Shown piece after piece: positions 1 through 8,464 of a stretch of 64,000 bases of DNA (position 1 is the first letter of the stretch; each line of letters starts with the position of its first letter). The translations under genes were made by a program, and so were the position numbers. The stretch comes from Amycolatopsis coloradensis (lineage in GTDB: Bacteria > Actinomycetota > Actinomycetes > Mycobacteriales > Pseudonocardiaceae), in the NCBI RefSeq assembly GCF_001953865.1, contig NZ_MQUQ01000004.1:248001-312000 (forward strand), given 5' to 3'. The notes beneath the pieces are model-generated. The model made no database searches, was not told where the DNA came from, and saw only the letters and a program-made list of their open reading frames with translations.

Positions 1-225
1 CGTCGCCCACCGCGTGTGCCCGATGCCGACCTTGCCCGCGAGCCGCTTGGGCAGGGCCGCCGTCAGGTTCCGCACGCGCCCCACGATCCGGTGCACCTGG
101 GCGCCTTTGCCGCCGAGGACGGAGATCCCGGCCGAGTCGTAGCCTCGGTACTCCAGCCGCGTCAGCCCCTCGATCAGGATGGGGGCGGCGTTCTGGCCGC
201 CGATGTAGCCGACGATTCCGCACAT
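1..225 (-). CDS. glmS: Glutamine-fructose-6-phosphate aminotransferase, N-terminal part (runs off the window)
   Basis: Translating the minus strand from the ATG at 225 gives 75 codons open to the window edge, beginning [15 protein letters not shown] and containing the run [11 protein letters not shown]. Cys2 is the nucleophile of the class II glutamine amidotransferase domain, and CGIVGYIG and EYRGYDSAG are hallmark motifs of GlmS. The enzyme makes glucosamine-6-phosphate from fructose-6-phosphate and glutamine in the cytoplasm, the entry step to peptidoglycan amino sugars. Only the start of the glutaminase domain is visible; the isomerase domains lie outside the window. Identification is confident because the N-terminus is so conserved. 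Confidence 0.95.
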   Translation of the reverse strand, partial: MCGIVGYIGGQNAAPILIEGLTRLEYRGYDSAGISVLGGKGAQVHRIVGRVRNLTAALPKRLAGKVGIGHTRWAT

Positions 226-283
226 GACGAGTCAACCTCACAAAGAAACGGACGGATTCCACGCGAAGACCGGCGTGGTCTCC

Positions 284-613
284 TCAGTCGTAGACGATGC
301 GGCGCAGTTGCCGCTCGGACAGATCGGGAGGCGCGACGAGCCGGCGGCTCAGTTCCCCGGCGATGAGCGGGAAGATCTCGGGGTTCTTCCTGCCTTCGGC
401 CTGCAACTGGGCGTGCCGCGACCGGACGTAGTGCTCGACCGGTTGCCGGTAGAACGCCAGGACGTCCTCGACGACGCGAGCCGCGATGGCCGTCGACAGA
501 CCCGTCGACAAGGCCACCTGCTCGACGATGTCCGCGTCCTCCACGCCCCCATCATGCACAGCGAGGGCTCGAAACGCCAGTTCTTGCCCGATTTCGGGCA
601 AGAACTGGCGCAT
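284..613 (-). CDS. Hypothetical protein, 109 residues, small mostly helical
   Basis: The gene encodes a compact soluble protein without signal peptide or membrane segment. It is predicted to be mainly helical, with charged stretches such as VEDVLAFYRQPVEHYVRSR and ending in RQLRRIVYD. I do not recognise a characterised family, so no function is offered. Its first 13 codons coincide exactly with a perfect 16-bp inverted repeat (575-610), so either the start codon lies inside a regulatory palindrome or the true start is a little downstream. It lies just upstream of glmS on the same strand (58-bp gap) and could be cotranscribed with it. Confidence 0.55.
   Translation of the reverse strand: MRQFLPEIGQELAFRALAVHDGGVEDADIVEQVALSTGLSTAIAARVVEDVLAFYRQPVEHYVRSRHAQLQAEGRKNPEIFPLIAGELSRRLVAPPDLSERQLRRIVYD
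575..610. repeat. Perfect 16-bp inverted repeat at the start of the 109-residue gene
   Basis: CGCCAGTTCTTGCCCG (575-590) is followed by the loop ATTT and then its exact reverse complement (595-610). The right arm ends next to the initiator codon (611-613) of the minus-strand gene, so the stem would form at the very 5' end of its message or act as a DNA operator. A 16-bp perfect match with a 4-nt loop is unlikely by chance. Confidence 0.75.
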
Positions 614-637
614 TCACACCCCCTAGTCCGCTCGCGT

Positions 638-1744
638 TTAGTCCTCTAGTTGCGAAGTGGCCAGCGCCGCCACGAGGCCGGTGACCAGATCCGACCGCTC
701 CGCCATCGACTCGACCAGCAGGTACTCGTGGTCCGCGTGAGCGCCGCCGCCGACAGCGCCCAGCCCGTCGAGGGTCGGGACGCCGATCGCGGCCGTGAGG
801 TTACCGTCGCTCCCGCCGCCGACGGCCACCCCGGCGACTCCGGGCAGCAGCCGTTCCGCCATTGCGAAAAGGCTAGCGGCGGCCGACTCGGGCATCGGAG
901 GCCGGTGGATCCCGCCCCGCACGGTGATCTCAGCGCCGTCGAGACGCGGGGTCAGCGCGGCGAAGCCCGCCTCGACGCGGGCCTTTTCGGCGATGGTCTC
1001 GACCCGGACGTCGACCACGACGGTCGCGGAGGCGGGGACGACGTTGCTCGCCGTTCCCGCCGAAGCGACGGTCGGGGTGACGCTCGTCCCGGCCTCGGGC
1101 CTGCCGAGTGCCGCGATCTCCAGCACCTGGTGCGCCGCTTCGGTCAACGCGTTCACGCCGGCTTCGGGTTCGAGGCCCGCGTGCGACGCCCGGCCGGTGA
1201 CGACGACCTTGAACGTGCCGCATCCCTTGCGGCCGATCTTGAGCCCGCCGCCGTCGGCCGCGCCTTCGAACACGAGCACCGTGCCGCACGCGCGGGCGCG
1301 TTCCTCGATGAGCGCCCGGGACGCGTGCGAGCCGGTTTCCTCGTCCGCGGTCACCAGGATCTCGACGCCGGTCAGGTCATCGAGTGCCGCCAGGCCGTGG
1401 ATCGCCTGCACCAGTCCGCCGAGCATGTCGAACACCCCGGGTCCGGTCACCCGGCCGTCCGCCACCGTGAACGGACGGCGGGCCAGCGTGCCGATCGGGA
1501 ACACGGTGTCGTGGTGCCCCAGGATCAGCACGCGGGGTTCACCACCGCCGGTCCACCGGACGTGGGGCCCCGCCGCGCTTTCGACGAAGGTCGCCGTTCC
1601 GCCGAGGCGGGTCTCCACGAGGGCGGCGACCGCCTCGGCCGATGCCGTCAACGCCTCGAGGTCACCGGAAGGCGACTCGATTTCGACTAGTGTCCTGAGG
1701 TCTTCGATCATCGCGTCGACAGTCATGCGAACACTTTCGCGCAT
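638..1744 (-). CDS. M20-family metallopeptidase (carboxypeptidase G2-like)
   Basis: A 368-residue zinc peptidase of the M20/glutamate carboxypeptidase group, cutting C-terminal residues from small peptides or N-acylated amino acids. Visible motifs are the metal-binding GHHDTVFP, the bridging-Asp segment GPGVFDMLGG, and TADEETGS with the catalytic and metal-binding acidic pair. The family usually reads DMKGG; here Lys is replaced by Leu, a small oddity. No signal peptide is seen, so it is probably cytoplasmic. A second ATG six codons in (MTVDAM) is an alternative start. It is divergent from the P450 gene with only 11 bp between start codons, so the two promoters must overlap the coding ends. 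The 3' end carries a copy of the TAGTCCTCTAGTTGCG repeat. Confidence 0.88.
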   Translation of the reverse strand: MRESVRMTVDAMIEDLRTLVEIESPSGDLEALTASAEAVAALVETRLGGTATFVESAAGPHVRWTGGGEPRVLILGHHDTVFPIGTLARRPFTVADGRVTGPGVFDMLGGLVQAIHGLAALDDLTGVEILVTADEETGSHASRALIEERARACGTVLVFEGAADGGGLKIGRKGCGTFKVVVTGRASHAGLEPEAGVNALTEAAHQVLEIAALGRPEAGTSVTPTVASAGTASNVVPASATVVVDVRVETIAEKARVEAGFAALTPRLDGAEITVRGGIHRPPMPESAAASLFAMAERLLPGVAGVAVGGGSDGNLTAAIGVPTLDGLGAVGGGAHADHEYLLVESMAERSDLVTGLVAALATSQLED

Positions 1745-1755
1745 AAGATCGGGAG

Positions 1756-2943
1756 ATGCTCGAAAACCTCCTCACACCGGAGACCAGGACCGATCCGTAC
1801 CCGTTCTACCGCCAGGTCTTCGAACGCGGCCCGGTGGTGAAGGCCGCCGACAGGTTCTTCGTGGTGAGCGGGTTCGAGGAGGCGTCCGCGCTGCTGCGGA
1901 ACCCCGCGTTCGGGCACTCGGAGCCGGAGGTGCTGCCGGATCCGCACGAGAACGAGCCGGTGGACGACCAGGGCCGGGTGATCCGGTCGTTCCTCGCGCT
2001 CGACCCGCCCGACCACACGCGGCTGCGGCGGCTGGTCTCCAAGGCGTTCACGCCGAGGATGGTCGAACAACTCGCGCCGAGGGTTGAGGAACTGGCGAAG
2101 GAGCTGGTCGCGAAGGCGCTCGAAATGGGCGAATTCGACCTCATGGCCGAGATCGCGAGGCCGCTGCCGGTCGTCATCGTCAGCGAGATGCTCGGGGTTC
2201 CCCTCGCCGACCGTGGCCGGTTCGAGAGCTGGTCGCACGCCATGGGGCGAGCGCTCGACCCGTCCTTCCTGATCGCGAAGGAGACCGCTGCCGCCGCTGT
2301 CGCCGCCCGGCGCGAGTTCGTCGCCTATTTCCGGGAGCTGGCGAAGGAACGGCGGAAGCGGCCGACCGGCGATCTGTTCTCCGATCTGGTGTCGGTGTCC
2401 GACGAGGGCGACCGGCTCAGCGAGGGCGAACTGGTGATCACCGCGATGCTCCTGCTGGTCGCCGGGCACGAGACGACGACCAACCTGATCGGCAACGGGA
2501 TGCTCGCGTTGCTGAACCACCCGGAGCAGCACCGGAAACTGGCCGAGGACCGGTCGAAGATCCCGAACGCGGTCGAGGAGATGCTCCGGTACGACTCCCC
2601 CGTCCAGCTGACCACGCGGATCGCCCTGCGGGACGCGACCGTCGGCGGCGAATCCGTCGGCGAGGGCGACCAGACGGTGGTGTTGCTGGGAGCGGCCAAT
2701 CGCGACCCGCGCGCGTATGAGACCCCGGGCCGGTTCGACGTCGACAGGCCTTCGCCGAGACATCTCGCGCTGGGGCAAGGCATCCACTTCTGCCTCGGCG
2801 CCCCGCTGGCGCGGCTGGAGGGCCGGACCCTGTTCGAGACACTGCTCGGCAGCGGCCATGCCTTCCACCTGACCGCCGATCCGGTCTGGGTGAAGCAGGT
2901 GACACTGCGCGGCCTCGACGGTCTGCGGCTCGAGTTCGCCTGA
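1756..2943 (+). CDS. Cytochrome P450 (bacterial class I type)
   Basis: A 395-residue soluble P450, the usual length for bacterial CYP107/CYP105-like enzymes. The I-helix motif AGHETTT is at about residues 236-242, the K-helix EMLR at 275-278, and the haem-ligand loop GQGIHFCLGAPLAR is centred on Cys346. It would need a ferredoxin and reductase from elsewhere in the genome; none is adjacent. It is divergent from an M20 peptidase, with no biosynthetic partner nearby, so the substrate cannot be guessed. The fold assignment is firm; the role is open. Confidence 0.95.
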   Translation: MLENLLTPETRTDPYPFYRQVFERGPVVKAADRFFVVSGFEEASALLRNPAFGHSEPEVLPDPHENEPVDDQGRVIRSFLALDPPDHTRLRRLVSKAFTPRMVEQLAPRVEELAKELVAKALEMGEFDLMAEIARPLPVVIVSEMLGVPLADRGRFESWSHAMGRALDPSFLIAKETAAAAVAARREFVAYFRELAKERRKRPTGDLFSDLVSVSDEGDRLSEGELVITAMLLLVAGHETTTNLIGNGMLALLNHPEQHRKLAEDRSKIPNAVEEMLRYDSPVQLTTRIALRDATVGGESVGEGDQTVVLLGAANRDPRAYETPGRFDVDRPSPRHLALGQGIHFCLGAPLARLEGRTLFETLLGSGHAFHLTADPVWVKQVTLRGLDGLRLEFA

Positions 2944-3038
2944 CGGGGCGGAAAGTCCGGTTCTCGACCTTCGACGGTTGCCGCCGGCCGCCTGACTGCG
3001 CATGCTGTGCGCCAACCCGGCGTTGGTGGGGGTGCCCT

Positions 3039-4001
3039 ATGTACCAGGAACGCGAGGAGCCCGGCACGGCGAACACGGTCCGCCGATCGGTCCCGGACGC
3101 CGTCCGGTCCGGCCCCTTCCATCACGCGCTCTCCGAAGCGGTGGAGCATCGCGGGCTTTCCCTGTCCCGCATCCGCGCGCATCTCGCGGCACGCGGTGTT
3201 TCCGTGGCCGAATCGACCCTGAGCTACTGGCAGCGCGGACTCCGGCATCCGTCGACGCCGCGATCACTCGACATCGTCCGCGCGCTCGAAGCGGTACTCG
3301 GCCTTCCCGCGGACAGCCTGGTCGTCCTGATCGGCCCACAGCGAAGGTCAACCGGCGAAGGCGACCGCCGGCCTTCGGTGGCGGAACTACGGCGGAGCTG
3401 GGCCGAAACCTGCTCGCTGCTGGACGAACTGAGCGAGTCACCCGGTGCGGCGGGAAACGCGAAGCTCGACGTCGTGACCGTCGTCGACGTGCTGACCATG
3501 ACCGGCGAAGGACGGATCGCGGAAATCACCTCGACGATGGTGGTGCGGGCACGGGCGCCCGGTGCGGACGGCTTCGTGGTCACCCATCAGGACGAACCCG
3601 GCACCGACATGGAGGCCACGACGGTCTTCGCCGCCGACGGCTGCCGAAGAGGGCGGGTGCGCCGAAGCACCTCATCGCCGGGAATGGTGTTCGAGCTCCT
3701 CTTCGATCGCGGCCTGGCGGAAGGGGAAACACACACTTTCGCGTTCACCTTGCGCTTGGCCGCGTCGGTCCGTTCGACCTGTTTCCACCGGACGGTGCGG
3801 TCTCGCATGTCGGCCTATCTGCTTCGGATACGTTTCGACGCCGACGCGATTCCCGCGAGATCCGTCAAAACCGTGCGGGAGCGCGAAGAACTCGATCCCG
3901 TGGTCAGTGAACCTCTGCATCCCGGGCCGGGGGCGACGGTCAGCGCCTACTTCGAGGATCTCGGCGTCGGGATCGCGGGGATCGACCTCATCTGGGAGTA
4001 G
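3039..4001 (+). CDS. XRE-type HTH protein with a C-terminal domain of unknown function
   Basis: A 320-residue protein. Residues about 25-85 contain a lambda-repressor-like helix-turn-helix, with the segment SRIRAHLAARGVSVAESTLS followed by YWQRGLRHP. The rest (about 110-320) is a beta-rich region with no family I recognise, possibly a ligand-sensing domain. It is probably a DNA-binding regulator. The end overlaps the convergent secreted-protein gene by 14 bp. The ATG at 3039 is taken because the N-terminus is then charged and soluble. Confidence 0.65.
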   Translation: MYQEREEPGTANTVRRSVPDAVRSGPFHHALSEAVEHRGLSLSRIRAHLAARGVSVAESTLSYWQRGLRHPSTPRSLDIVRALEAVLGLPADSLVVLIGPQRRSTGEGDRRPSVAELRRSWAETCSLLDELSESPGAAGNAKLDVVTVVDVLTMTGEGRIAEITSTMVVRARAPGADGFVVTHQDEPGTDMEATTVFAADGCRRGRVRRSTSSPGMVFELLFDRGLAEGETHTFAFTLRLAASVRSTCFHRTVRSRMSAYLLRIRFDADAIPARSVKTVREREELDPVVSEPLHPGPGATVSAYFEDLGVGIAGIDLIWE

Positions 4002-4761
4002 CGTGGCGCTTCCGGCGCACCGCGAACAGTACGACGCCCAACCCGGCGATCGCGGCGGCGATCAGGCTTGCCACGATCGGGACGGGCAGGCCGGTGTCGG
4101 CGGGCGGAGGTGTCGCTTGCGCGAAGCCGATTCCCCGGTTTCGCTGGTAGTCCGAGCCCGGCAGCTTGTCGGCGTAGCGGCCGTGCACTTCTCGCTGATA
4201 GTCGGAAAGCGAGAGGAACTTCCCCACCGGTGTCTGGGGAAGACTGGCTTGCAGGAGCACCACGCCGTCGGGGCCCAGTTCGTACCAGCCGTTGATCTGC
4301 GGCTCGTTGAGCAGGACCGAACCGGGCCGGAGCCGCCCGCTCAGCGTCTCTTCGTCGTTCCCGGAGAACACGCTCGCCGCGACCCACTTCCCCGGGCTCT
4401 CCGGCATTGCCTGAAGCGTCGCCTTCTGGCCGGAATCCGCGGTGGCCGTCACCGCGACGGATCTCAGCACACCCGCCGGCGCGCCTGCCGTGCCCCTCAC
4501 GAACTCGGGATTGAGGGTGAAGACGGGGATTCCCCTCTCTCCCATCGTGATCCGTCGCGGTTCGATGTGGTCGACCTGCCGGAAGTTCGATTTCGCGAGA
4601 CCGATCGCGCCCGGTTCGCCCGCGACGCGCACGGCGGCCGCGAGATCGTCGGCCGAGGGCGGGACGACTCCCTCACCGGCCGCGGCGGGCAACGTGGCGG
4701 GCAGGAGCGCCGCGACGGCCACCACGAGACAACTGGAGAACTTCCGGCAGATCTTGTGCAT
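3988..4761 (-). CDS. Secreted, C-terminally membrane-anchored protein of unknown function
   Basis: A 257-residue protein with an N-terminal signal peptide (basic MHKICRKF, then a hydrophobic core to AAAGE). A beta-rich extracellular domain follows, then Pro-rich TPPPADTG, a transmembrane helix (about 226-248) and a basic tail VRRKRHATPR. This is a type I anchored topology with the domain outside the cell. It starts 9 bp after the papain-like protease gene, so they are almost certainly cotranscribed and may act together, for example as anchor, inhibitor or substrate. No enzymatic motif is seen and I do not recognise the extracellular domain. Confidence 0.7.
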   Translation of the reverse strand: MHKICRKFSSCLVVAVAALLPATLPAAAGEGVVPPSADDLAAAVRVAGEPGAIGLAKSNFRQVDHIEPRRITMGERGIPVFTLNPEFVRGTAGAPAGVLRSVAVTATADSGQKATLQAMPESPGKWVAASVFSGNDEETLSGRLRPGSVLLNEPQINGWYELGPDGVVLLQASLPQTPVGKFLSLSDYQREVHGRYADKLPGSDYQRNRGIGFAQATPPPADTGLPVPIVASLIAAAIAGLGVVLFAVRRKRHATPR

Positions 4762-4770
4762 GACCGCTTC

Positions 4771-5442
4771 TCAGCCCTTCCGGATGTTGACGATGGTGTC
4801 GTTCCAGCGGAACTGACCGTTGCTGCGGTACTGGTTGTAGTTCCAGGTCTGGTACCGCTGGTAGGTCGGCCACGGGTCACCGACCATGATCGACTGGTTC
4901 GCCGAGTCGTAGCCGTAGATCACCTCGGCGTGGCCACCGCCGGAGGTCCAGTAGATCCCCGTCAGGTTCAGGATCCCGGCGTCGACCTGGGCGACGACGG
5001 AGTTGAAGCCGATGGGACCGCCCGCGTCCTGCGCGGAGAAGCCGGTGCCGCGGAAACCGCGGACGATCTCGGGGATCTGGGCGGGCTGGTTCGGGCAGTA
5101 CCCGGCCGACGTGCCCTTGCCCGCCGCGCAGAACTGGGCCTGGGTGGCCGTGCCGCCTTGCGACCGCTCGATGCTCGAACCGTCCGCCGCCCAGCACCAC
5201 TGGTTGTACTGCTGGACCTGCTGGGTGTAGTTCAGCTGCTTCGAGGCCGCCGTGGCGGCGATCGTCGTCGCGGTCCCCGCCACGGGGGCGATCTCGCGCA
5301 CCTGGGTGTGGGTCTGGGTCTGGATCAGGCCGTGGGGCCGGTCCCCGGCATCGCCGGGCTGCGCGAGGGCGGTGGCGGGCAGCATGCTCAGCGCGAAGAC
5401 GGCGGCTCCGGTGGCCAGCGCGGCCCTCGAAAAGCTCTTCAC
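4771..5442 (-). CDS. Secreted papain-like (C39-like) cysteine protease
   Basis: From the GTG at 5442, preceded by AAAGGAG with about 7 nt spacing, the protein has 223 residues. It begins with a signal peptide VKSFSRAALATGAAVFAL cleaved near ALAQPG. The mature domain has the catalytic-Cys motif NQWCWAADGSS, a His in GGGHAEVIYGYD and the segment MVGDPWP, the pattern of papain-like C39_2 peptidases. A start 40 codons further upstream is possible, but it lacks a ribosome site and would bury the signal peptide. It is the first gene of a two-gene operon with the anchored protein downstream. The target is unknown. Confidence 0.85.
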   Translation of the reverse strand: MKSFSRAALATGAAVFALSMLPATALAQPGDAGDRPHGLIQTQTHTQVREIAPVAGTATTIAATAASKQLNYTQQVQQYNQWCWAADGSSIERSQGGTATQAQFCAAGKGTSAGYCPNQPAQIPEIVRGFRGTGFSAQDAGGPIGFNSVVAQVDAGILNLTGIYWTSGGGHAEVIYGYDSANQSIMVGDPWPTYQRYQTWNYNQYRSNGQFRWNDTIVNIRKG

Positions 5443-5629
5443 AGATGTCTCCTTTGACATGGGGATGGGGAGATCACCGTGCGCCGGCCCGTCTCCGGGC
5501 ACAACGTCCTCAAGACGCGCGAAAGAAACGCTGTGATCGTTCACAGGAGCCGCGGTGGGCCGGGCGCGGGATTCGCGCAAGATTCACGGCCCGTTCACAA
5601 AGGATGTGAATCCACCACGGACCGGAGTT

Positions 5630-7234
5630 TCAGGACCTCGGTGTCGCGAGTGTGGTGGGCCGGATGCGGCCCCGCAAGACGACGTCCTCGGTCGCTTTCC
5701 AATGCCCGGCTTCGGTTTCGGCCGCCGACTCGATCGCCGTCCACGAAGCGAGTAACCGGGCTTCGACGTTCTTCGCCAGCTCCGTCAGCCGGGCGGCTTC
5801 GTTGACCGGGTCGCCGATCACGGTGTACTCGAACCGCCGCGGGTCGCCGACGTTCCCGGCCACCACTTCGCCCGTCGCCACGCCGATCCCGGCCGGGCAA
5901 TCCGGCACCTCCGCCGCCAGCCTGCGCCCGATCGCCCGGCCGGCGGACAGCGCGAGGGTCGCGTGATCCGCCAGCCGCACCGGTGCGCCGAAGATCGCGA
6001 GAGCGGCGTCACCGACGAACTTGTTGACCAGCCCGTGGTTGCGGTCGACCTCGTCGACCACCACCGCGAAGAACCGGTTGAGCAGGCCGACGACCTCTTC
6101 GGGAGGACGGCTGGCGGCCAGCGTGGTCGAGCCGATCAGATCGACGAACAACACCGACACCGTCCGCACGGTGCCGCCGAGTTCGGCGGACGTCCGCATC
6201 GCCTCGATCGCGACGTCCTCGCCGACATGCCTGCCGAACAGGTCCCGCAAACGTTCGCGTTCGGCGAGACCGGCGGTCATCCCGTTGAAGCCCGCCTGCA
6301 GCAGTCCGAGTTCGGTGCCGTCGTAGACCGGGATCTCCACGGCGAAATCACCGGCCCGGACCCGGCCCAGCGCGTGCTGCACCGACCGGATCGGGTTCAC
6401 CACGGCGCGGGCGGTGAACACGGTCACCAGCAGCCCGAAGCACAGCACCACCAAGCCGAGCACGACCACCGAGACGGCGAGCTTCGTGGTCGACACGTCG
6501 CCGCGCACCCACGCCAGTACGGCCGTGACGACGAGCCCGGCCACGGGAACCCCGGTGCCGAGGCACCAGAACAACAGCATCCGCAGGTTGACCCCGCCGC
6601 TGAGCGGCCGCGCCGGCGAGGTGCCCGACAAGGCCAAGGCCGCGTACGGCCGCAGGATGAACTCTCCGGCCAGATAAGCGATGGCGCAGACGACGACACC
6701 GGCGAACGCGACGACGAGCAGTTCGGTCAGCACGACCCGCGGCTGCACCAGCGCGGCCAGCGCACCGAACACCACGGTCGCGACGCCCCACAACACCGCC
6801 TGGACCAGCGTCAGGCGCAACGGGACCCGCAGGCTGGCGGCGCGTTCCTTGTCGGTCGGCGTCCGGCCGTCGGCCGCCCAGCGCAACGTCCGCAGCGCAC
6901 CACGAGTGCCCCACAGCGCGCCCACGACGACGGCGGAGACCACGTAGACGGGAACCGCGATGGCGGTGACGCGGACGAGGTCGCCGGACATACCGGGAGC
7001 GGGCATGAGCAACGCCGCCAGTCCGACCACGACCAGCGCGCCGATGACGTTGGTCGCGATGAGCGTCCCGGTGAGCAATCCCTGGACGCGACGGCGCAAC
7101 GCGGTCGCGTCCTGATCCAGCGGGCCGAGCAGCCAGGAGTCGAACGGCCCTTGCCCGCGGCCCCGCGCAGAGGAGTCTTTGACTGGTCGCACCCGTACCC
7201 GCCGTTCACCCGGTTTGAGTGAACGAATGTACAC
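5630..7234 (-). CDS. Membrane class III adenylate/guanylate cyclase with HAMP domain
   Basis: A 534-residue protein with six hydrophobic helices in the N-terminal half (about residues 50-275), a HAMP linker near VNPIRSVQHALGRVRAGDF, and a class III cyclase domain (about 350-520). The metal-binding Asp sits in FVDLIGSTTLA and the second in KFVGDAALAIFG. Lys of KFVGD and Asp of YTVIGDPVNEAARL match adenine selectivity. It makes cAMP from ATP at the inner membrane face in response to an unknown membrane signal. This HAMP-cyclase layout is common in actinobacteria. The start is a GTG without an obvious ribosome site, so the exact N-terminus is uncertain. Confidence 0.92.
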   Translation of the reverse strand: MYIRSLKPGERRVRVRPVKDSSARGRGQGPFDSWLLGPLDQDATALRRRVQGLLTGTLIATNVIGALVVVGLAALLMPAPGMSGDLVRVTAIAVPVYVVSAVVVGALWGTRGALRTLRWAADGRTPTDKERAASLRVPLRLTLVQAVLWGVATVVFGALAALVQPRVVLTELLVVAFAGVVVCAIAYLAGEFILRPYAALALSGTSPARPLSGGVNLRMLLFWCLGTGVPVAGLVVTAVLAWVRGDVSTTKLAVSVVVLGLVVLCFGLLVTVFTARAVVNPIRSVQHALGRVRAGDFAVEIPVYDGTELGLLQAGFNGMTAGLAERERLRDLFGRHVGEDVAIEAMRTSAELGGTVRTVSVLFVDLIGSTTLAASRPPEEVVGLLNRFFAVVVDEVDRNHGLVNKFVGDAALAIFGAPVRLADHATLALSAGRAIGRRLAAEVPDCPAGIGVATGEVVAGNVGDPRRFEYTVIGDPVNEAARLTELAKNVEARLLASWTAIESAAETEAGHWKATEDVVLRGRIRPTTLATPRS

Positions 7235-7252
7235 CGAAACTGCTCACCCCAT

Positions 7253-7314
7253 GCAATTAGTCCTCTAGTTGCGGTCCTTGCACGCGCAACGACCGCAACT
7301 AGAGGACTAATTGC
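7253..7314. repeat. 24-bp perfect hairpin of the TAGTCCTCTAGTTGCG repeat family
   Basis: The left arm 7253-7276 and right arm 7291-7314 are exact reverse complements around a 14-nt loop. The core TAGTCCTCTAGTTGCG also occurs as a single arm at about 639-654 and, with one mismatch, at 22995-23015. The right arm supplies the stop codon of the methyltransferase remnant. The element probably acts as a terminator for leftward transcription ahead of the cyclase gene, and belongs to a dispersed family. Confidence 0.8.
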
Positions 7315-7578
7315 GGGAGTGGCCGGAGCCGATCAGCGTGGTGGCGTCGAGTTCGGTCACGCCTTCGGCACGCAAGGAGTCGAGGTAACGCGCGCGGCCG
7401 GAATCGCCGACGCGCCGGTGCCGCAGCAGGCGTCGAGAACGCGATCTCCCGTACGGATTCCGGCGGCCGCCGCGGTCGCCTCGCCGATCGGCTCCCACAG
7501 ATGGCGCCCCAACGCGGTGAAGTCGGCCGCGGCGTCATCGAAGGCACGCCGGGTGCCGATCTCGCGAGAAGAAGACAT
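7307..7578 (-). pseudogene. Internally deleted class I methyltransferase remnant
   Basis: The minus strand from the ATG at 7578 reads MSSSREIGTRRAF and then GDRVLDACCGTGASAIPAA, the N-terminus and SAM-binding motif I of a methyltransferase. The reading then breaks. In a shifted frame the next residues are RYLDSLRAEGVTELDATTLI, ending at the stop at 7307, which looks like the C-terminus of the same kind of protein. About 150 residues expected between the two are missing. It is therefore a dead gene keeping both ends, with its stop inside the 7253-7314 hairpin. Confidence 0.7.
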
Positions 7579-7709
7579 GGCGCGACGATATCCGTTTCGC
7601 GCCCCACCGGGGTCGCACATCGTGGGAACCCGCCTACGACGGACGGCCGCAGCGGCAGCGCCCATCCAGCGGGCGGACCTCGCGGTCCCCCGGCTCTAGC
7701 GTGGTAGCC

Positions 7710-7955
7710 ATGAGAAAAACACTGCTCACGCTGCTCGGCGCGGCCGCCATCACCGGCACGATCGCCACTCCCGCGAGCGCGCTGGAAACGAGGGAATTCG
7801 TCGGCCGCGGATCGAGCGACTTCGGCCTCGAACTCATCTACGCCCGTCATGACGCCAGGAACCAGGCGACTTGGGCCGGTTTCACGGACTGCGAGGAGTA
7901 CGACAAGATCCTTTTCCCGTACACCGCGACGGTCTTCTGGCGCTGCACCCGCTGA
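7710..7955 (+). CDS. Small secreted protein of unknown function
   Basis: An 81-residue protein with a classic signal peptide (MRKTLLTLLGAAAITGTIA, cleavage near PASALE). The mature peptide is about 55 residues with two cysteines (DCEEY and WRCTR), which could form one disulfide. No family is recognised. The ATG at 7710 is chosen over the in-frame GTG at 7701 because it places basic residues directly at the start of the signal peptide. It is followed 35 bp later by the peroxiredoxin gene on the same strand. Confidence 0.65.
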   Translation: MRKTLLTLLGAAAITGTIATPASALETREFVGRGSSDFGLELIYARHDARNQATWAGFTDCEEYDKILFPYTATVFWRCTR

Positions 7956-7990
7956 GCAACGGGACCAATCCGGCGCGCACCCGGCTCCGA

Positions 7991-8464
7991 ATGCCGGGCA
8001 TGGACCAAGGAGACCTCGCCCCGGACTTCACCGTGCCCGACGACAAGGGCCAGGACCGCACCCTGTCGGACTTCCTGACCTCCGGCCCGGTCGTGCTGTT
8101 CTTCTACCCGGCCGCGATGACGGGCGGCTGCACCTCGGAGAGCTGCCACTTTCGCGACCTGGCCGCGGAATTCGGCGAAGTCGGCGCGCACCGCGTCGGG
8201 ATCAGCCCCGACGGCATCACCAAACAACGCGAATTCTCCGCCCTGCACGGCTTCGACTACCCGTTGCTGTCCGATGTGGACGGCACCGTCGCCAAGCAGT
8301 TCGGCGTCTGGCGCCGGTTCAGCCCGCTGCACGCCAAGCGGCGCACCTTCGTCATCGACACCGACCGCAAGATCCTCGAGGTCGTCAAGAGCGAGCTGAA
8401 GTTCGACGTCCACGCCGACAAGGCGCTCGCCGCTTTGCGCGAACGCACGACCAAGGACGCCTAG
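7991..8464 (+). CDS. Peroxiredoxin (BCP/AhpC-TSA type)
   Basis: A thiol peroxidase of about 157 residues that reduces H2O2 and organic peroxides in the cytoplasm. The active-site region FYPAAMTGGCTSESCHFRD holds the peroxidatic Cys (GGC) and a second Cys five residues on, the spacing of atypical 2-Cys bacterioferritin-comigratory proteins. The core runs from APDFTVPDDKG to a C-terminal helix. Two start codons are close together (7991 and 8000); neither has a strong ribosome site, and the later one gives MDQGDLAPDF, typical of the family. It is convergent with the tandem MerR gene. Confidence 0.88.
   Translation: MPGMDQGDLAPDFTVPDDKGQDRTLSDFLTSGPVVLFFYPAAMTGGCTSESCHFRDLAAEFGEVGAHRVGISPDGITKQREFSALHGFDYPLLSDVDGTVAKQFGVWRRFSPLHAKRRTFVIDTDRKILEVVKSELKFDVHADKALAALRERTTKDA

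Noticed and set aside
1723..3015. Long minus-strand open frame opposite the P450 gene
   Set aside because: It is the GC-bias shadow of the P450; the translation is Arg/Pro/Gln-rich without domains, while the plus strand has all P450 motifs.
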